DNA of 64,000 bases from an uncultured Flavobacterium sp. (GCA_937773775.1 CALJVL010000008.1:115593-179592); one strand, 5' to 3'; shown: positions 26,684-36,204, numbered from the stretch's first letter. Program-made: numbers and translations. The notes: generated by a model from the sequence alone, not told the origin.

Positions 26684-27199
26684 TTGTTAAGATTTAAGGT
26701 TAAATTTTCTGTAATTAGTATTTGCTACCGCTCCTGCCAGATTTATTACTATTTTATACAGTAGATAGTTAACATCAAATATATAATAAATATCTTATAA
26801 GTTAGAATTAATAATTTTTCTTGTGACTGCACACTTGGTGCCTCTGGAACCTACAGCCTGACCCGCAGTGGGAAGGAATAACGAGGAAGCAAACTGCAGG
26901 GATACTTCTCGCTCGTGCTGTAAATCAAACTCAATTGCTAGTTGTTTGAAAAGTAGCAGAATCATTAATTAACTAAATTCTTGTTGCTCTTTTTGCGGGC
27001 ACCGGTAAATACCTGCGCTAACGTTTCCCCATATCCGAGCGAGCGGCTTAGTTCACTTCGTTAGTTTGCAAATCCATAATCCGGTTCGATCATAAAAATG
27101 TTGATTTTCATTACCGTTTATACTGCTGCAAGACTTCCAAAACCTTTTAGGTGTCATTTTTTTTTAGATTTGCATATTTAAAAGTCTACTAAAAAAATA
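26684..27199. other. Intergenic region with repeat fragments
   Basis: There is no gene. It holds a fragment resembling the CCTGACCC intergenic repeat (about 26845-26905) and copy 2 of the degenerate direct repeat (26923-27000). Confidence 0.45.
26923..27000. repeat. Degenerate direct repeat, copy 2
   Basis: It matches copy 1 exactly over 15 bases (aatcaaactcaattg) and loosely over the following 60, ending ttcttgttgctctttttg. Confidence 0.5.
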
Positions 27200-27928
27200 T
27201 TAAAATGTTGTTTCACTCTCTAGTTGTATGTCTTTGATGTTGTTCGGATTCATTTTATAGCGAAAGACACCGCTATTTCCAATGGCAAATAAGGTATTGT
27301 CTCTAACAATTAAATCAAAACAATTTTTGTCAATAGCATTAACCAAAACAGGTTCAGCAGGATTTTGAATGTTAAATATTTTAACAACATCATCGCAAAC
27401 CAGTAAATAGTCAGCGGTGTAAAAACTGATGCCTTTTGGTTGCGAGAGAGTTCTACTGTGAATTAATTTTGGATTCGTAAGATCTTTGGTTTCATAAACT
27501 TGCAAGACGTTAGTGTTGTTGCCACAGGTTGTGTTCGAGTGCAATGTTACATAGGAGTGTGTACTATTAGCAATGACAGGATCGCAAGCAGTAAAATGTT
27601 GCACACTGGATAATTCTACTGGGTTTTCAGGATTTACAATAGAATAGATAAACATTCCGCTTCGAGATCCAATAAATAAATTATCCCCGTAAGAAAACAA
27701 GGTTTCAATGTCAAAACCTATGGGAACTTCATTGACTTTTACCGGCTTTTCGGAATCGATTAGTGAGAATATATTTAATTTCATGTGGTCAACACCGTAT
27801 AAATAATTGCCTTTTATGGCAAAAACAGCTAGTGAGCCGCCTTGTCCTATGTCGCCGTTTTGTCCGCTGTCACTGTCCGAACAACCAATTATAAATACTA
27901 GTAATACGAAGGATAGAATTTTTTTCAT
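27200..27928 (-). CDS. LVIVD-repeat beta-propeller-like lipoprotein
   Basis: This 242-residue protein has lipobox IIGC (Cys16). The mature part consists of repeated blade-like units with the pattern VYETKDLTNPKLIHSRTL and YSIVNPENPVELSSVQ, typical of LVIVD repeats in extracellular proteins of Bacteroidetes. Cys residues at CDP and TCGN may form a disulfide. It starts 3 bp after the end of the 163-residue lipoprotein gene, so the two are cotranscribed and probably act together at the cell surface. Function is unknown. Confidence 0.7.
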   Translation of the reverse strand: MKKILSFVLLVFIIGCSDSDSGQNGDIGQGGSLAVFAIKGNYLYGVDHMKLNIFSLIDSEKPVKVNEVPIGFDIETLFSYGDNLFIGSRSGMFIYSIVNPENPVELSSVQHFTACDPVIANSTHSYVTLHSNTTCGNNTNVLQVYETKDLTNPKLIHSRTLSQPKGISFYTADYLLVCDDVVKIFNIQNPAEPVLVNAIDKNCFDLIVRDNTLFAIGNSGVFRYKMNPNNIKDIQLESETTF

Positions 27929-27931
27929 GTG

Positions 27932-28423
27932 TTACTTGATTAAAGTCCAATCGATTATTATTTCATTTTCTTTGGTGTAGCCTTGTAAGCCGTTTGGAGC
28001 TTGTTTTTGAGGAAATACATTCCTGTTTCTGTTGGTGACCGTAAATTTTTTAGTGGCAGGATCGAAAGTGGCAGTTACCAGATCTATTGCTTGATTAATA
28101 TACACAGTATTTCCTTTGATGGCTAAGTCAGTAGCGCCCGGAGCTTTTATAAAATGCAGTCGGATTGGTTTATTGGAATCTGCGTAATCATAAACATGAA
28201 AACCTTTATTAACATCATTGACAAACATTAAATCGTCCTTTATGTAAATTTTTCCCGCTTTGATGAAGGGTTGCGCGTTTTGAATAGCAATGGAGGTTTC
28301 GAGAGCGCTGCGGGTTATAATGACCGGTTTGTATTTTTGCTGAGGAAAGTCACCGGTATCTGTTGTGGGCCAACAGGAAATGAACAGAAACGAAACCAGT
28401 AGGATAATTACTATTTTTTTCAT
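27932..28423 (-). CDS. Small lipoprotein with LVIVD-like segments
   Basis: This 163-residue protein has lipobox FISC (Cys17). It contains the unit DLMFVNDVNKGFHVYDYADS, resembling a single propeller blade, and a second strand-rich half ending IIIDWTLIK. It is the first gene of a two-gene unit with the LVIVD lipoprotein, 3 bp apart. The two may form parts of one propeller or a binding pair; that is inference. Confidence 0.65.
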   Translation of the reverse strand: MKKIVIILLVSFLFISCWPTTDTGDFPQQKYKPVIITRSALETSIAIQNAQPFIKAGKIYIKDDLMFVNDVNKGFHVYDYADSNKPIRLHFIKAPGATDLAIKGNTVYINQAIDLVTATFDPATKKFTVTNRNRNVFPQKQAPNGLQGYTKENEIIIDWTLIK

Positions 28424-29197
28424 TACGACATGTTTTTATAAAGATAGCAACAACTGTATTTGGTTGCGTTATTAAACTGTTATTATTCTCACTTTATAAA
28501 ACGATTCATTTCTAATTTAATTGGTCTCTTTTTTATACTCTGTGTTCAGGAGCCTGATGCTCGTGCCACCAGGGGATTATCATGCGATTTTCAAAAATCT
28601 CCAACAATGTCAGTTCGTCTTAAAATCTCCAAACTGTATTGTTTTATATTAATGACAAAGTAAATACAGACGATTTATATTAAAAATATTTGTTTTTATA
28701 ATAAAAAAATAGAATTGAAAAGAGGAAAAACTGACGGTAAAAAGCTTTAAAACGACCTTTTAAAGCTTCTAAAACCTGCTAGTGCATATTTACGCATCGC
28801 GCGATGGTAAAAAAGAGAAAAGCAAGCATATCCGCGAGGTCTGGCTTAGTGTTAGACTGCGGTCTATTAAACTTGTCTTTTGCTCCGCTTTCTTTGTTAA
28901 AGTTTCCGTCATTATTATTTATTTAAACGGGTTTATGATTCCATTTCTTCAGCTAACTTAAAGTGGTTTCTATATTAGGAATAGATGCGGAACTAAAACG
29001 GGTACTTTCTTTTTAAATAGAAGAAATAACCCTAATTTTATTAAAAATTTAAATTACTATTATTTTTTAATTGAGATGAAAAAATAGGAAGGCTGACATA
29101 ACAAGCTTTCATTATAACCCCATATTAAAATTCATTTATAAGTAAGAATATTTTTGAGAGAGTAAAGTATAATTTTGTTTTATTTAAATCAATACAA
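28424..29197. other. Intergenic region, 774 bp, no visible gene
   Basis: I see only AT-rich sequence, short spurious frames and a TAATTTTG -7-like box at 29170-29177, 20 bp before the next gene. A well-placed -33 partner is not evident. Confidence 0.4.
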
Positions 29198-29740
29198 TTG
29201 GAAAATCAATACCTAGAAGAAGCGAAACGAGAACTAATTAACGGACATGCAAAAAAAAAACATCCTTTTCGATATTTTGTCTTGGCTACAAATGAAAATG
29301 GCAAACCAAGGCAGCGTACTGTTGTGTTGCGCAAAACATTAATGGATTTAAGTTTGGTGATTTTTACCGACAAAAGAACTCAGAAAATAAAAGATATTCA
29401 AAATAATTCTGAATTTAGCGCCTTATTTTATGATTCTAAAAAACTATTGCAAATTCGTATCGAAGGGAAAGCTGAATTAATAACAGACGAAGAACAAATT
29501 GCTACTTACTGGCACACGGTACAACAGTCGTCTACAAAAGATTATACCACAAGTATTGCACCTGGTACTCCAATAATAAATCCTGAGGAGCTGAGTTACG
29601 ATACAAATGAAAATTATTTCTGTCCAGTAAAACTCATACCCAACACAATTGAATATTTACGTTTAAATCGTCCTAATCATTTAAGAGTTTTGTTTACTAG
29701 AATTGATGATGATTGGTCTGGTGAATTTTTAGTGCCTTAA
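29198..29740 (+). CDS. Pyridoxamine 5'-phosphate oxidase family flavoprotein
   Basis: This 180-residue protein with a split-barrel FMN-binding fold has the segments RYFVLATNENGKPRQRTVVLRK, LVIFTDKRTQK and LQIRIEGKAELI. It lacks the extra length and C-terminal motifs of true PdxH (about 214 residues), so it is a general FMN- or F420-type reductase relative of unknown substrate. The frame opens with TTG at 29198 and has no upstream ATG, so the TTG start is likely real. It stands alone. Confidence 0.7.
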   Translation: MENQYLEEAKRELINGHAKKKHPFRYFVLATNENGKPRQRTVVLRKTLMDLSLVIFTDKRTQKIKDIQNNSEFSALFYDSKKLLQIRIEGKAELITDEEQIATYWHTVQQSSTKDYTTSIAPGTPIINPEELSYDTNENYFCPVKLIPNTIEYLRLNRPNHLRVLFTRIDDDWSGEFLVP

Positions 29741-29882
29741 TTTTTTTTAATCATTTGTTTTTGTGTATTTTTTATAGTACACATTGTTCCTTTAGCCTTT
29801 TAAAACTTATGAAAATGAGTATTTCTGGCTGAACGAAAGTACGATTAAAAACGCGACTTCTACTAAATGTGGAAATGGGACT

Positions 29883-29961
29883 CTCAAATCAGCAGGCAAA
29901 TAGGACTTATAATGTGATTTTTAAAAGAGCTCAAAGTCAGGAGACTTTGCGCAGCTGGACC
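29883..29961. repeat. 79-bp tandem unit, copy 1, with CAAAGTC hairpin
   Basis: The unit runs from ctcaaatcagcaggcaaata to the base before copy 2. It contains the palindrome caaagtcaggagactttg at 29932-29949 (7-bp arms, loop AGGA). Confidence 0.75.
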
Positions 29962-30034
29962 CTCAAATCAGCAGGCAAATAGGACTTATAATGTGATTTT
30001 TAGGAGAGCTCAAAGTCAGGAGACTTTGCGGAGC
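29962..30034. repeat. 79-bp tandem unit, copy 2, with CAAAGTC hairpin
   Basis: It is nearly identical to copy 1, with the palindrome at 30011-30028. Differences are a few substitutions around taggagagc. Confidence 0.75.
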
Positions 30035-30109
30035 GAGGTAAATGAGTGTTTGTAGGTGAACGAAAGTACGATTAAAAACGCGACTTCCACTAGATTTGCA
30101 TAGGGGAAG

Positions 30110-30186
30110 CTCAAATCAGTAGGTAAATATGGTTTGTAAAGTCATTTATAAAAGGGGCTCAAAGTCTCCTGACTTTGAGCAGCAGA
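30110..30186. repeat. Diverged unit with flipped hairpin loop
   Basis: It starts ctcaaatcagtaggtaaata like the other copies. The palindrome at 30160-30177 reads caaagtctcctgactttg, the same stem with the loop replaced by its reverse complement (TCCT). Confidence 0.7.
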
Positions 30187-30247
30187 GGTTACAATCGTTT
30201 ACCGTGTAGCCTTTTGTATTGTTTAAATAAAGCGTGCATAAATTCTA

Positions 30248-30667
30248 TCAATGTCGACAGTTAATCACTATAAGCATGGCAATTACAAACATTGCGCCTC
30301 CGTAAAGACCTCCTATAATTGTTAAGTAAATATGATAATTATTTTTAATATACAAATCCTTGTCAATAACTTCAATGTCCGAAAATAGAGGCTTTATTCT
30401 TTTCTTTGCATAATACATATAGGATACTATTATAATGCTAGCGATCAAATACAACTGAAGCCGATAATTACCTGTTTTACAACCTCGTACGTCAAGCACG
30501 CAAGTCGAAATGGCAAATAATAACATCAAAGTCATAAAAGCAACACCTCCTATTAGATTACGAACAATCCCGAATGATAACTCTTTAGCCTCATTAATCT
30601 CTTTTTTTCTACTGTAATAATGATAGTTTAACTGCATGGTATAGATCCATCTTAATTTATTTAACAT
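30248..30667 (-). CDS. Hypothetical membrane protein, 139 residues
   Basis: Three hydrophobic segments (about 35-58, 69-88 and 115-136) alternate with basic loops such as YYSRKKEINEAKEL and YYAKKRIKPLF. An internal Met at residue 11 (30637) is an alternative start. The pair of Cys around TCVLDVRGCKTG could be exported. The family is not recognised. It stands alone between repeat-rich spacers. Confidence 0.6.
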   Translation of the reverse strand: MLNKLRWIYTMQLNYHYYSRKKEINEAKELSFGIVRNLIGGVAFMTLMLLFAISTCVLDVRGCKTGNYRLQLYLIASIIIVSYMYYAKKRIKPLFSDIEVIDKDLYIKNNYHIYLTIIGGLYGGAMFVIAMLIVINCRH

Positions 30668-30884
30668 ATATGGTTTATTTTTTTTTATACTTAATTTTTA
30701 GCAGTGATCGGCGCGTGGTAGAGGGTAGTAATACTATTTGATCAATAATTACTAGTCTGCAGTGAACTTCAAATATATACAACTTTTCCGTTTTCTATTA
30801 ATAAAGTGTAACTATTTTCTGCCTAATAGTATTTGGTTTTACTACTTCGATTTGACTTTAAGACTTTCTCGCTTTCCACTAGCT

Positions 30885-30990
30885 TTCGCGTGAAGGATGG
30901 AAGTGGAGCTCTTTATTGTTTTGTCCCGCAGGGCAAACAATAAAAGCGGGAACGTACAGCCTGACCCTTGCGGTCACGCCCAAAATAAAG
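30885..30990. repeat. Dispersed intergenic repeat, GTGAAGGAT...CACGCCC type
   Basis: It runs from cgtgaaggatggaagtgga through cgtacagcctgaccc to cacgcccaaaa. It is related in order and wording to the block at 63131-63225, and includes an inner inverted repeat around ttattgttttgtcccgc. Confidence 0.5.
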
Positions 30991-31070
30991 GGAAGACAGC
31001 TGATTTTTGGACCGAGAATTGGCTGAAATTCCATAGCATTCCTAGGCTTGAGGATAGGGGATAAAAAAGC

Positions 31071-31101
31071 TTGGTTGGCTTAGATATATTTTCTAATTTT
31101 G
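31071..31101 (+). promoter_or_regulatory. Bacteroidetes-type promoter for tig
   Basis: A TTGG at 31071 and TAATTTTG at 31094-31101 are 19 bases apart, matching the TTG / TAnnTTTG consensus. The start codon is 34 bp downstream. Confidence 0.6.
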
Positions 31102-31135
31102 CAGTCGAATTTTATCATGTAAATTAAAGAAGAAG

Positions 31136-32461
31136 ATGGATATCAAAAGAGTAGCTATTGACGCAGTAAATGAAACAATTGTAATGACAGTTGTGCACAT
31201 GGACTATAAAGGTCAAGTACAAAAAAGAATAAACGAAAAAATGCCTTTGGCAACCGTTAAAGGATTTAGAAAAGGCGCTGTGCCTAAAGATCTTGTTGAA
31301 AAACAATACGGTAAAGCAATAAAACAAGAAGAAGTTCAAAAAGTGGTTGATTTAGCTTTAGAGCGTTTCGTGCAAGCGGAAAGATTAAACCTTCTTGGAA
31401 CTCCACTTCCTAAAGTAGACGAACATTTTGATTGGACTGCTGAAGAATTGGTTTTTGAATATGAAATCGGTTTAGTTCCTGACTTCACATTAGACTTAGA
31501 AGCTAAAAATGATATCGTGAAATACGTCGTTTCTGCTGATGACAAGATGATTGATGGTCAAGTAGAACGTATCCAAAAACAATTTGGTACTGCAATTCCT
31601 CAAGAAGTTGTAGTTGCTGGATCAGATTTGACTGGAACTTTTACAAACGAAGAAAAAGAAATAAACAACGAAACAACAATCTCTTTGGATGTTTTCAAAG
31701 ACAAAGCGACTGCTGATAAATTCATTGGTAAAAAAGCAGGTGATGTTGTTACCGTAAACACAAAAGATTTATTTGAAGACGCACATCAATTGATGGACGT
31801 GATGAAAGTAGGTCATGATGATGTTCACGATCTTGCTGTTGATGTTGATTTTACAATCTCAGCAATCAATACAACTGAAGTAGCTGAATTGAACCAAGAG
31901 TTGTTTGACAAACTTTTTGGACCTGGAGCTGTAGCTTCACTTGATGAGTTGAAAGCGAAGATCAAAGAAGATGCTGAATCTCAATTTTTGGAGCAATCAA
32001 ACCAAAAGTTATTGGCAGACGTTACTGAATTCTTGATCTCAAGTACAAAATTTGACTTGCCTTCAGAATTTCTGAAAAAATGGTTGCAAACTGTTGGAGA
32101 GAAAAAATTATCACCAGAAGAAGCAGATGTTGAATATGCAAAATCTGAAAGAGGATTGCGTTTTCAATTGATCGAAGGTAGAGCAATGGCTCAGTCTGAC
32201 ATCAAAATCACTTTTGAAGATTTGAAAGCATTTACTACAAAAAATATCCGTCAACAAATGGCACAATTCGGACAAGTAAATCCTACGGACGAAGAAGTTC
32301 AAGGAATTGTTGCAAGAGTTTTGTCTAATCAAGACGAAGTGAAAAAACTTTCTGACCAAGTTGTGGCTGAGAAGTTATTGGAATTGTTTAAAGAAAAAGC
32401 AAACCCAACAACAAAAGAAGTTACTTACGACGAATTTATTGCTGCGTCTTACGGAGAATAA
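31136..32461 (+). CDS. tig: Trigger factor
   Basis: This 441-residue ribosome-bound chaperone folds nascent chains. The N-terminal ribosome-binding domain has the signature KGFRKGAVP (about 42-50). The peptidyl-prolyl isomerase-like domain in the middle is weakly conserved, as usual in Bacteroidetes, and the C-terminal helical arms include LPSEFLKKWLQ. Length fits the family. It stands first in the tig-clpP-clpX order, a common arrangement linking folding and proteolysis, with separate promoters likely given the 358-bp gap after it. Confidence 0.92.
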   Translation: MDIKRVAIDAVNETIVMTVVHMDYKGQVQKRINEKMPLATVKGFRKGAVPKDLVEKQYGKAIKQEEVQKVVDLALERFVQAERLNLLGTPLPKVDEHFDWTAEELVFEYEIGLVPDFTLDLEAKNDIVKYVVSADDKMIDGQVERIQKQFGTAIPQEVVVAGSDLTGTFTNEEKEINNETTISLDVFKDKATADKFIGKKAGDVVTVNTKDLFEDAHQLMDVMKVGHDDVHDLAVDVDFTISAINTTEVAELNQELFDKLFGPGAVASLDELKAKIKEDAESQFLEQSNQKLLADVTEFLISSTKFDLPSEFLKKWLQTVGEKKLSPEEADVEYAKSERGLRFQLIEGRAMAQSDIKITFEDLKAFTTKNIRQQMAQFGQVNPTDEEVQGIVARVLSNQDEVKKLSDQVVAEKLLELFKEKANPTTKEVTYDEFIAASYGE

Positions 32462-32819
32462 TTTCTAAAAATTAAGTATATTTGAGCGACAAAGGAAACT
32501 TCTTTTGTCGCTCTTTTGTTTGAATTAACTGTCAGAAGCTAATCCAGCTTTTCGTTGCAAGTTTTTTTAATTGTTTTAGTTTTTATTCTTCTTGTAAGAG
32601 CAACCTGCAGTCGCTTTATAAGAATGAAAAAACTAAGAAACAGTTTGCCAAAAGCTTTCTACTATAAACGAAGTTCACTGAACTCCGATGAAAATAAATG
32701 CCAATGAGGTAATCGGGGCTAAAAAGAGGACATTTTGACATCATTAGTAAATAGGTATGACCTTTGCTTTATGTAAAAGAAGAAACTATAATAAACGTTA
32801 AACTTAGAACACCAAAAAT
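32462..32819. other. Spacer between tig and clpP
   Basis: The 358-bp gap contains the tig terminator at 32484-32517. Near 32734-32766 there is a TTTG plus GACCTTTG pair 21 bases apart that may be the clpP promoter. No gene is seen. Confidence 0.45.
32484..32517 (+). terminator. Terminator after tig
   Basis: A stem of gagcgacaaa and tttgtcgctc around a 10-base loop is followed by ttttg. Confidence 0.8.
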
Positions 32820-33494
32820 ATGAACTACGGTAAAGAATTTAAAAAATTTGCTACAAAGGACCACGGAGTAAATGCGATGTATTACGATAAAATCGTTGGT
32901 GCAATGACTCCTACAAACATGACTCCTTATATCATTGAAGAACGTCAGCTGAATATTTCGCAATTAGACGTTTTTTCGAGATTGATGATGGACAGGATTA
33001 TTTTTCTGGGAACAGGAATTGATGACCAAATTGCAAATATCGTTCAAGCGCAATTGTTGTTTCTTGAGAGTGCAGATGCTTCAAAAGACATTCAGATTTA
33101 TTTGAATTCTCCTGGAGGTAGCGTTTATGCTGGATTAGGGATATATGACACGATGCAATACATCAAGCCAGATGTAGCCACTATTTGTACAGGAATGGCA
33201 GCTTCTATGGGAGCGGTGTTGTTATGTGCAGGAGCAGCTGGAAAACGTTCTGCATTGCCACATTCAAGAGTAATGATTCACCAACCATCAGGAGGAGCGC
33301 AAGGAGTGGCTACTGATATGGAAATCAACTTGAGAGAAATGTTGAAACTGAAAGACGAATTGTATAAAATCATTTCGCACCATTCAGGGCAAACATTCGA
33401 TAAAGTACACACTGACAGTGAACGTGACTATTGGATGATTGCTGAAGAGGCAAAAGCATACGGAATGATTGATGAAGTATTGAAAAAAGGATAA
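32820..33494 (+). CDS. clpP: ATP-dependent Clp protease proteolytic subunit
   Basis: This 224-residue serine protease forms the 14-mer chamber that degrades proteins fed by ClpX or ClpA. The catalytic triad is visible as Ser129 in GMAASMG, His154 in RVMIHQPSGG and Asp203 in SERDYWM, with the same spacing as in E. coli ClpP (97/122/171). An N-terminal extension of about 30 residues relative to E. coli is probably a propeptide. It is followed 72 bp later by clpX. Confidence 0.95.
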   Translation: MNYGKEFKKFATKDHGVNAMYYDKIVGAMTPTNMTPYIIEERQLNISQLDVFSRLMMDRIIFLGTGIDDQIANIVQAQLLFLESADASKDIQIYLNSPGGSVYAGLGIYDTMQYIKPDVATICTGMAASMGAVLLCAGAAGKRSALPHSRVMIHQPSGGAQGVATDMEINLREMLKLKDELYKIISHHSGQTFDKVHTDSERDYWMIAEEAKAYGMIDEVLKKG

Positions 33495-33497
33495 ATA

Positions 33498-33560
33498 AAG
33501 TATTCAGTATTCAGAAGGCAGTATATAAACTAACCACTGAAAGCTGACCACTGCTAACTA
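33498..33560. repeat. CAGT-rich intergenic filler between clpP and clpX
   Basis: The sequence is made of cagt/actg words (agtattcagtattcag, aaccactgaaagctgacc). The same style recurs at about 60742-60935. It is simple-sequence DNA without a clear structure. Confidence 0.4.
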
Positions 33561-33566
33561 TAAAAG

Positions 33567-34799
33567 ATGGCGAAAGAGAAATTAGAATGTTCATTTTGTG
33601 GGAGGAAGAAACCGGATACCCAACTGTTAATTGCAGGAATAGATGCGCATATTTGTGATAAATGTATAGAGCAAGCGCATGGAATTGTTTTGGAAGAAAC
33701 AAAATCAGGTGATGGTTCAAAAACATTAGGGGATCTTATTTTAAAAAAACCAAAAGAAATCAGGGCGTTCTTAGACCAATATGTTATTGGTCAAGACCAA
33801 ACTAAAAAGGTAATGTCAGTTGCGGTTTACAATCACTACAAACGTTTGATGCAACAGCAACAAGACGATGAGGTGGAGATTGAAAAAAGTAATATTATCA
33901 TGGTAGGTCAAACGGGAACTGGTAAAACTTTAGTTGCTAAGACCATTGCTAAAATGCTAGATGTTCCTTTGGCAATCGTAGATGCAACGGTTCTTACTGA
34001 AGCAGGTTATGTAGGGGAAGATGTCGAAAGTATCTTGACCCGTTTGCTTCAGGCAGCTGATTATGATGTGGCCAAAGCGGAAAGAGGAATTGTATTTATT
34101 GATGAAATTGACAAAATTGCTCGTAAAAGCGATAACCCATCAATTACCCGTGATGTTTCTGGAGAAGGAGTACAACAAGCTTTATTGAAATTGTTGGAAG
34201 GAACAGTTGTAAACGTGCCGCCTAAAGGAGGACGTAAACACCCAGACCAAAAATTTGTAGAAGTGAATACCCAAAATATTTTGTTTATTGCGGGTGGTGC
34301 TTTTGACGGAATCGAAAAAATTATTTCGAAACGACTGAACCGTCAGGCTGTTGGTTATTCGACTTCCAAAAATGTCGATAATATTGATAAAGAAAATTTG
34401 TTGCAATACATTATCCCAAAAGACATCAAAGATTTTGGATTAATCCCCGAGATTATTGGCCGTTTGCCAGTATTGACACATATGGATCCACTAGACAAAG
34501 AAACTTTAAGGGCGATTTTAACACAACCTAAAAATGCGTTGATCAAACAATATACTAAATTGTTCCTGATGGATGAGGTAGAGTTCAGTATCAATGATGA
34601 GGCTTTGGACTTCATCGTTGACAAAGCACTAGAATATAAATTAGGGGCTCGTGGATTGCGTTCGCTATGCGAGGCGGTCTTAACTGATGCCATGTACGAA
34701 TTACCAAGTTCTGATGATAAAACACTGGAAATCGACGTGAAATATGCAAAGGAAACCCTAAATAAGAATTTATTAAAAAGATTGGAAATCGCGTCATAA
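33567..34799 (+). CDS. clpX: ATP-dependent Clp protease ATP-binding subunit ClpX
   Basis: This 410-residue AAA+ unfoldase delivers substrates to ClpP. The N-terminal zinc-binding domain has four Cys (8, 11, 30, 33). Walker A GQTGTGKT is at 114-121, and Walker B is in [11 protein letters not shown]. The Arg-rich sensor region and the IGF-like loop for ClpP docking are in the expected part. Length is normal. It ends at a terminator at 34824-34855. Confidence 0.95.
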   Translation: MAKEKLECSFCGRKKPDTQLLIAGIDAHICDKCIEQAHGIVLEETKSGDGSKTLGDLILKKPKEIRAFLDQYVIGQDQTKKVMSVAVYNHYKRLMQQQQDDEVEIEKSNIIMVGQTGTGKTLVAKTIAKMLDVPLAIVDATVLTEAGYVGEDVESILTRLLQAADYDVAKAERGIVFIDEIDKIARKSDNPSITRDVSGEGVQQALLKLLEGTVVNVPPKGGRKHPDQKFVEVNTQNILFIAGGAFDGIEKIISKRLNRQAVGYSTSKNVDNIDKENLLQYIIPKDIKDFGLIPEIIGRLPVLTHMDPLDKETLRAILTQPKNALIKQYTKLFLMDEVEFSINDEALDFIVDKALEYKLGARGLRSLCEAVLTDAMYELPSSDDKTLEIDVKYAKETLNKNLLKRLEIAS

Positions 34800-34823
34800 G
34801 GATTGCGTTTTTCTCAAAAATAT

Positions 34824-34857
34824 AAACCTGGTCAGTAATTTGAACAGGTTTTTTTGT
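34824..34857 (+). terminator. Terminator after clpX
   Basis: A stem of aaacctg and caggttt with a 14-base loop is followed by a T run. Confidence 0.75.
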
Positions 34858-34962
34858 GTATAATTTAAACTATTTGTTATTGTTTGAAAAAACAAACATT
34901 ATGTTTTTTTATAAACATTAGAATGCCGATTTTTGTTTTCAGTAAATCAATAGTAAAACAAA

Positions 34963-36204
34963 ATGATAGTAGAAGATAAAGAAATTATTTTATTGAAAGT
35001 TTCCGGTCAGGACAAACCAGGGGTAACTGCCGGTTTGACTTCTATATTGGCTAACTATGATGCTATTGTTTTAGATATCGGACAAGCAGATATTCATGAT
35101 ACCTTGTCTCTGGGTATTTTGTTTGAAATAAAATCAGGCTCTTCTTCGGGACCTGTTTTAAAAGATTTATTGTTTAAAGCCTATGAATTAGGTATCAAAG
35201 TTAAATTTATACCCATTACTATTGCTGATTACGAAATTTGGGTAAAGACACAACACAAGCAGCGCTATATTATAAATATTCTAGGAGAAACATTGACGGC
35301 AGTACAATTGTCTGCTGTGACAAGAATCATGTCTGACCAGAATTTAAATATCGATGCCATAAAAAGGTTAACGGGTAGGGTTTCGATTATTGAAAAAGAG
35401 GAATTTCCTCGTTCTTGCGTACAATTATCTGTAGCAGGACATATTGAGGATAAAAACTCGATGACTGCGAGTTTTATGGAAATTTCTAGAACTCTAAATG
35501 TAGACATCTCTTTTCAAGAAGACAATATGTATAGAAGAAATAGACGCCTAGTGTGTTTTGATATGGATTCTACCTTAATACAGACAGAAGTAATTGATGA
35601 GTTGGCTGATCTTGCAGGTGTGGGTGAGCAGGTGAGAGCCATTACAGAATCAGCTATGAATGGTGAAATTGATTTTAGCGAAAGCTTCAAACAACGCATG
35701 GCTTTGTTAGAGGGTTTGAGTGAAGACGTGTTGAAAACAGTTGCTGAAAATCTACCAATTACACAAGGAGCACATCGCTTAATGAAAGCCTTAAAATATT
35801 ACGGATACAAAACTGCTATTTTGTCGGGAGGTTTTACCTATTTTGGTCATTACTTACAAAAGGAATTGGGGATTGATTACGTTCACGCCAATGAATTGGA
35901 AATTATAGACGGTAAGTTGACCGGTAAATATTTAGGTGAAATTGTCGATGGTGAAAAGAAAGCAGAATATCTAAAAGCCATTGCTGAAAAAGAAGGTATA
36001 CATATAAATCAAACTATTGCTGTGGGTGATGGTGCTAATGATTTACCTATGCTGAACCTAGCAGGTTTGGGAATTGCTTTTCATGCTAAACCAACGGTCA
36101 AAGAAAGTGCTTCCACTTCAATATCAAGCCTTGGTCTAGATGGGGTTTTGTACCTTTTGGGCTATCACGACAGGCATATTGACATGATGGAAGAATTACC
36201 GTAA
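34963..36204 (+). CDS. serB: Phosphoserine phosphatase with N-terminal ACT domains
   Basis: This 413-residue enzyme removes phosphate from phosphoserine in the last step of serine synthesis. Residues 1-185 look like two ACT-type regulatory domains (opening IILLKVSGQDKPGV). Residues 195-410 are a HAD phosphatase with nucleophile Asp200 in CFDMDSTL, an SGGFTYF motif, and GDGANDLPML for magnesium. The length suits the long SerB form. It appears monocistronic, between the clpX terminator and the convergent GH3/lipoprotein unit. Confidence 0.92.
   Translation: MIVEDKEIILLKVSGQDKPGVTAGLTSILANYDAIVLDIGQADIHDTLSLGILFEIKSGSSSGPVLKDLLFKAYELGIKVKFIPITIADYEIWVKTQHKQRYIINILGETLTAVQLSAVTRIMSDQNLNIDAIKRLTGRVSIIEKEEFPRSCVQLSVAGHIEDKNSMTASFMEISRTLNVDISFQEDNMYRRNRRLVCFDMDSTLIQTEVIDELADLAGVGEQVRAITESAMNGEIDFSESFKQRMALLEGLSEDVLKTVAENLPITQGAHRLMKALKYYGYKTAILSGGFTYFGHYLQKELGIDYVHANELEIIDGKLTGKYLGEIVDGEKKAEYLKAIAEKEGIHINQTIAVGDGANDLPMLNLAGLGIAFHAKPTVKESASTSISSLGLDGVLYLLGYHDRHIDMMEELP

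Larger units (their letters stand above)
29741..30247. other. Intergenic region built of repeats
   Basis: This 507-bp gap is mostly repeated DNA. A block starting gaacgaaagtacgattaaaa occurs at 29831 and again at 30059, and three CAAAGTC hairpins lie at 29932, 30011 and 30160. No gene is present. Confidence 0.65.
30668..31135. other. Intergenic region with REP-like block and tig promoter
   Basis: The 468-bp gap holds a repeat-like block (30885-30990, with acagcctgacccttgcgg and cacgccc) and the promoter at 31071-31101. No gene is visible. Confidence 0.5.

Noticed and set aside
28460..28663. A 67-residue frame on the + strand in the 28.4-29.2 kb gap
   Set aside because: Composition is random-like, it is isolated, and there is no similarity or start context.
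29198..29740. PdxH, true pyridoxamine phosphate oxidase
   Set aside because: The protein is too short and lacks the C-terminal PdxH motifs. Only the superfamily is supported.
29883..30186. CRISPR array
   Set aside because: The repeats are palindromic blocks with unequal spacing, not short repeats with unique spacers of constant length, and there are no cas genes.
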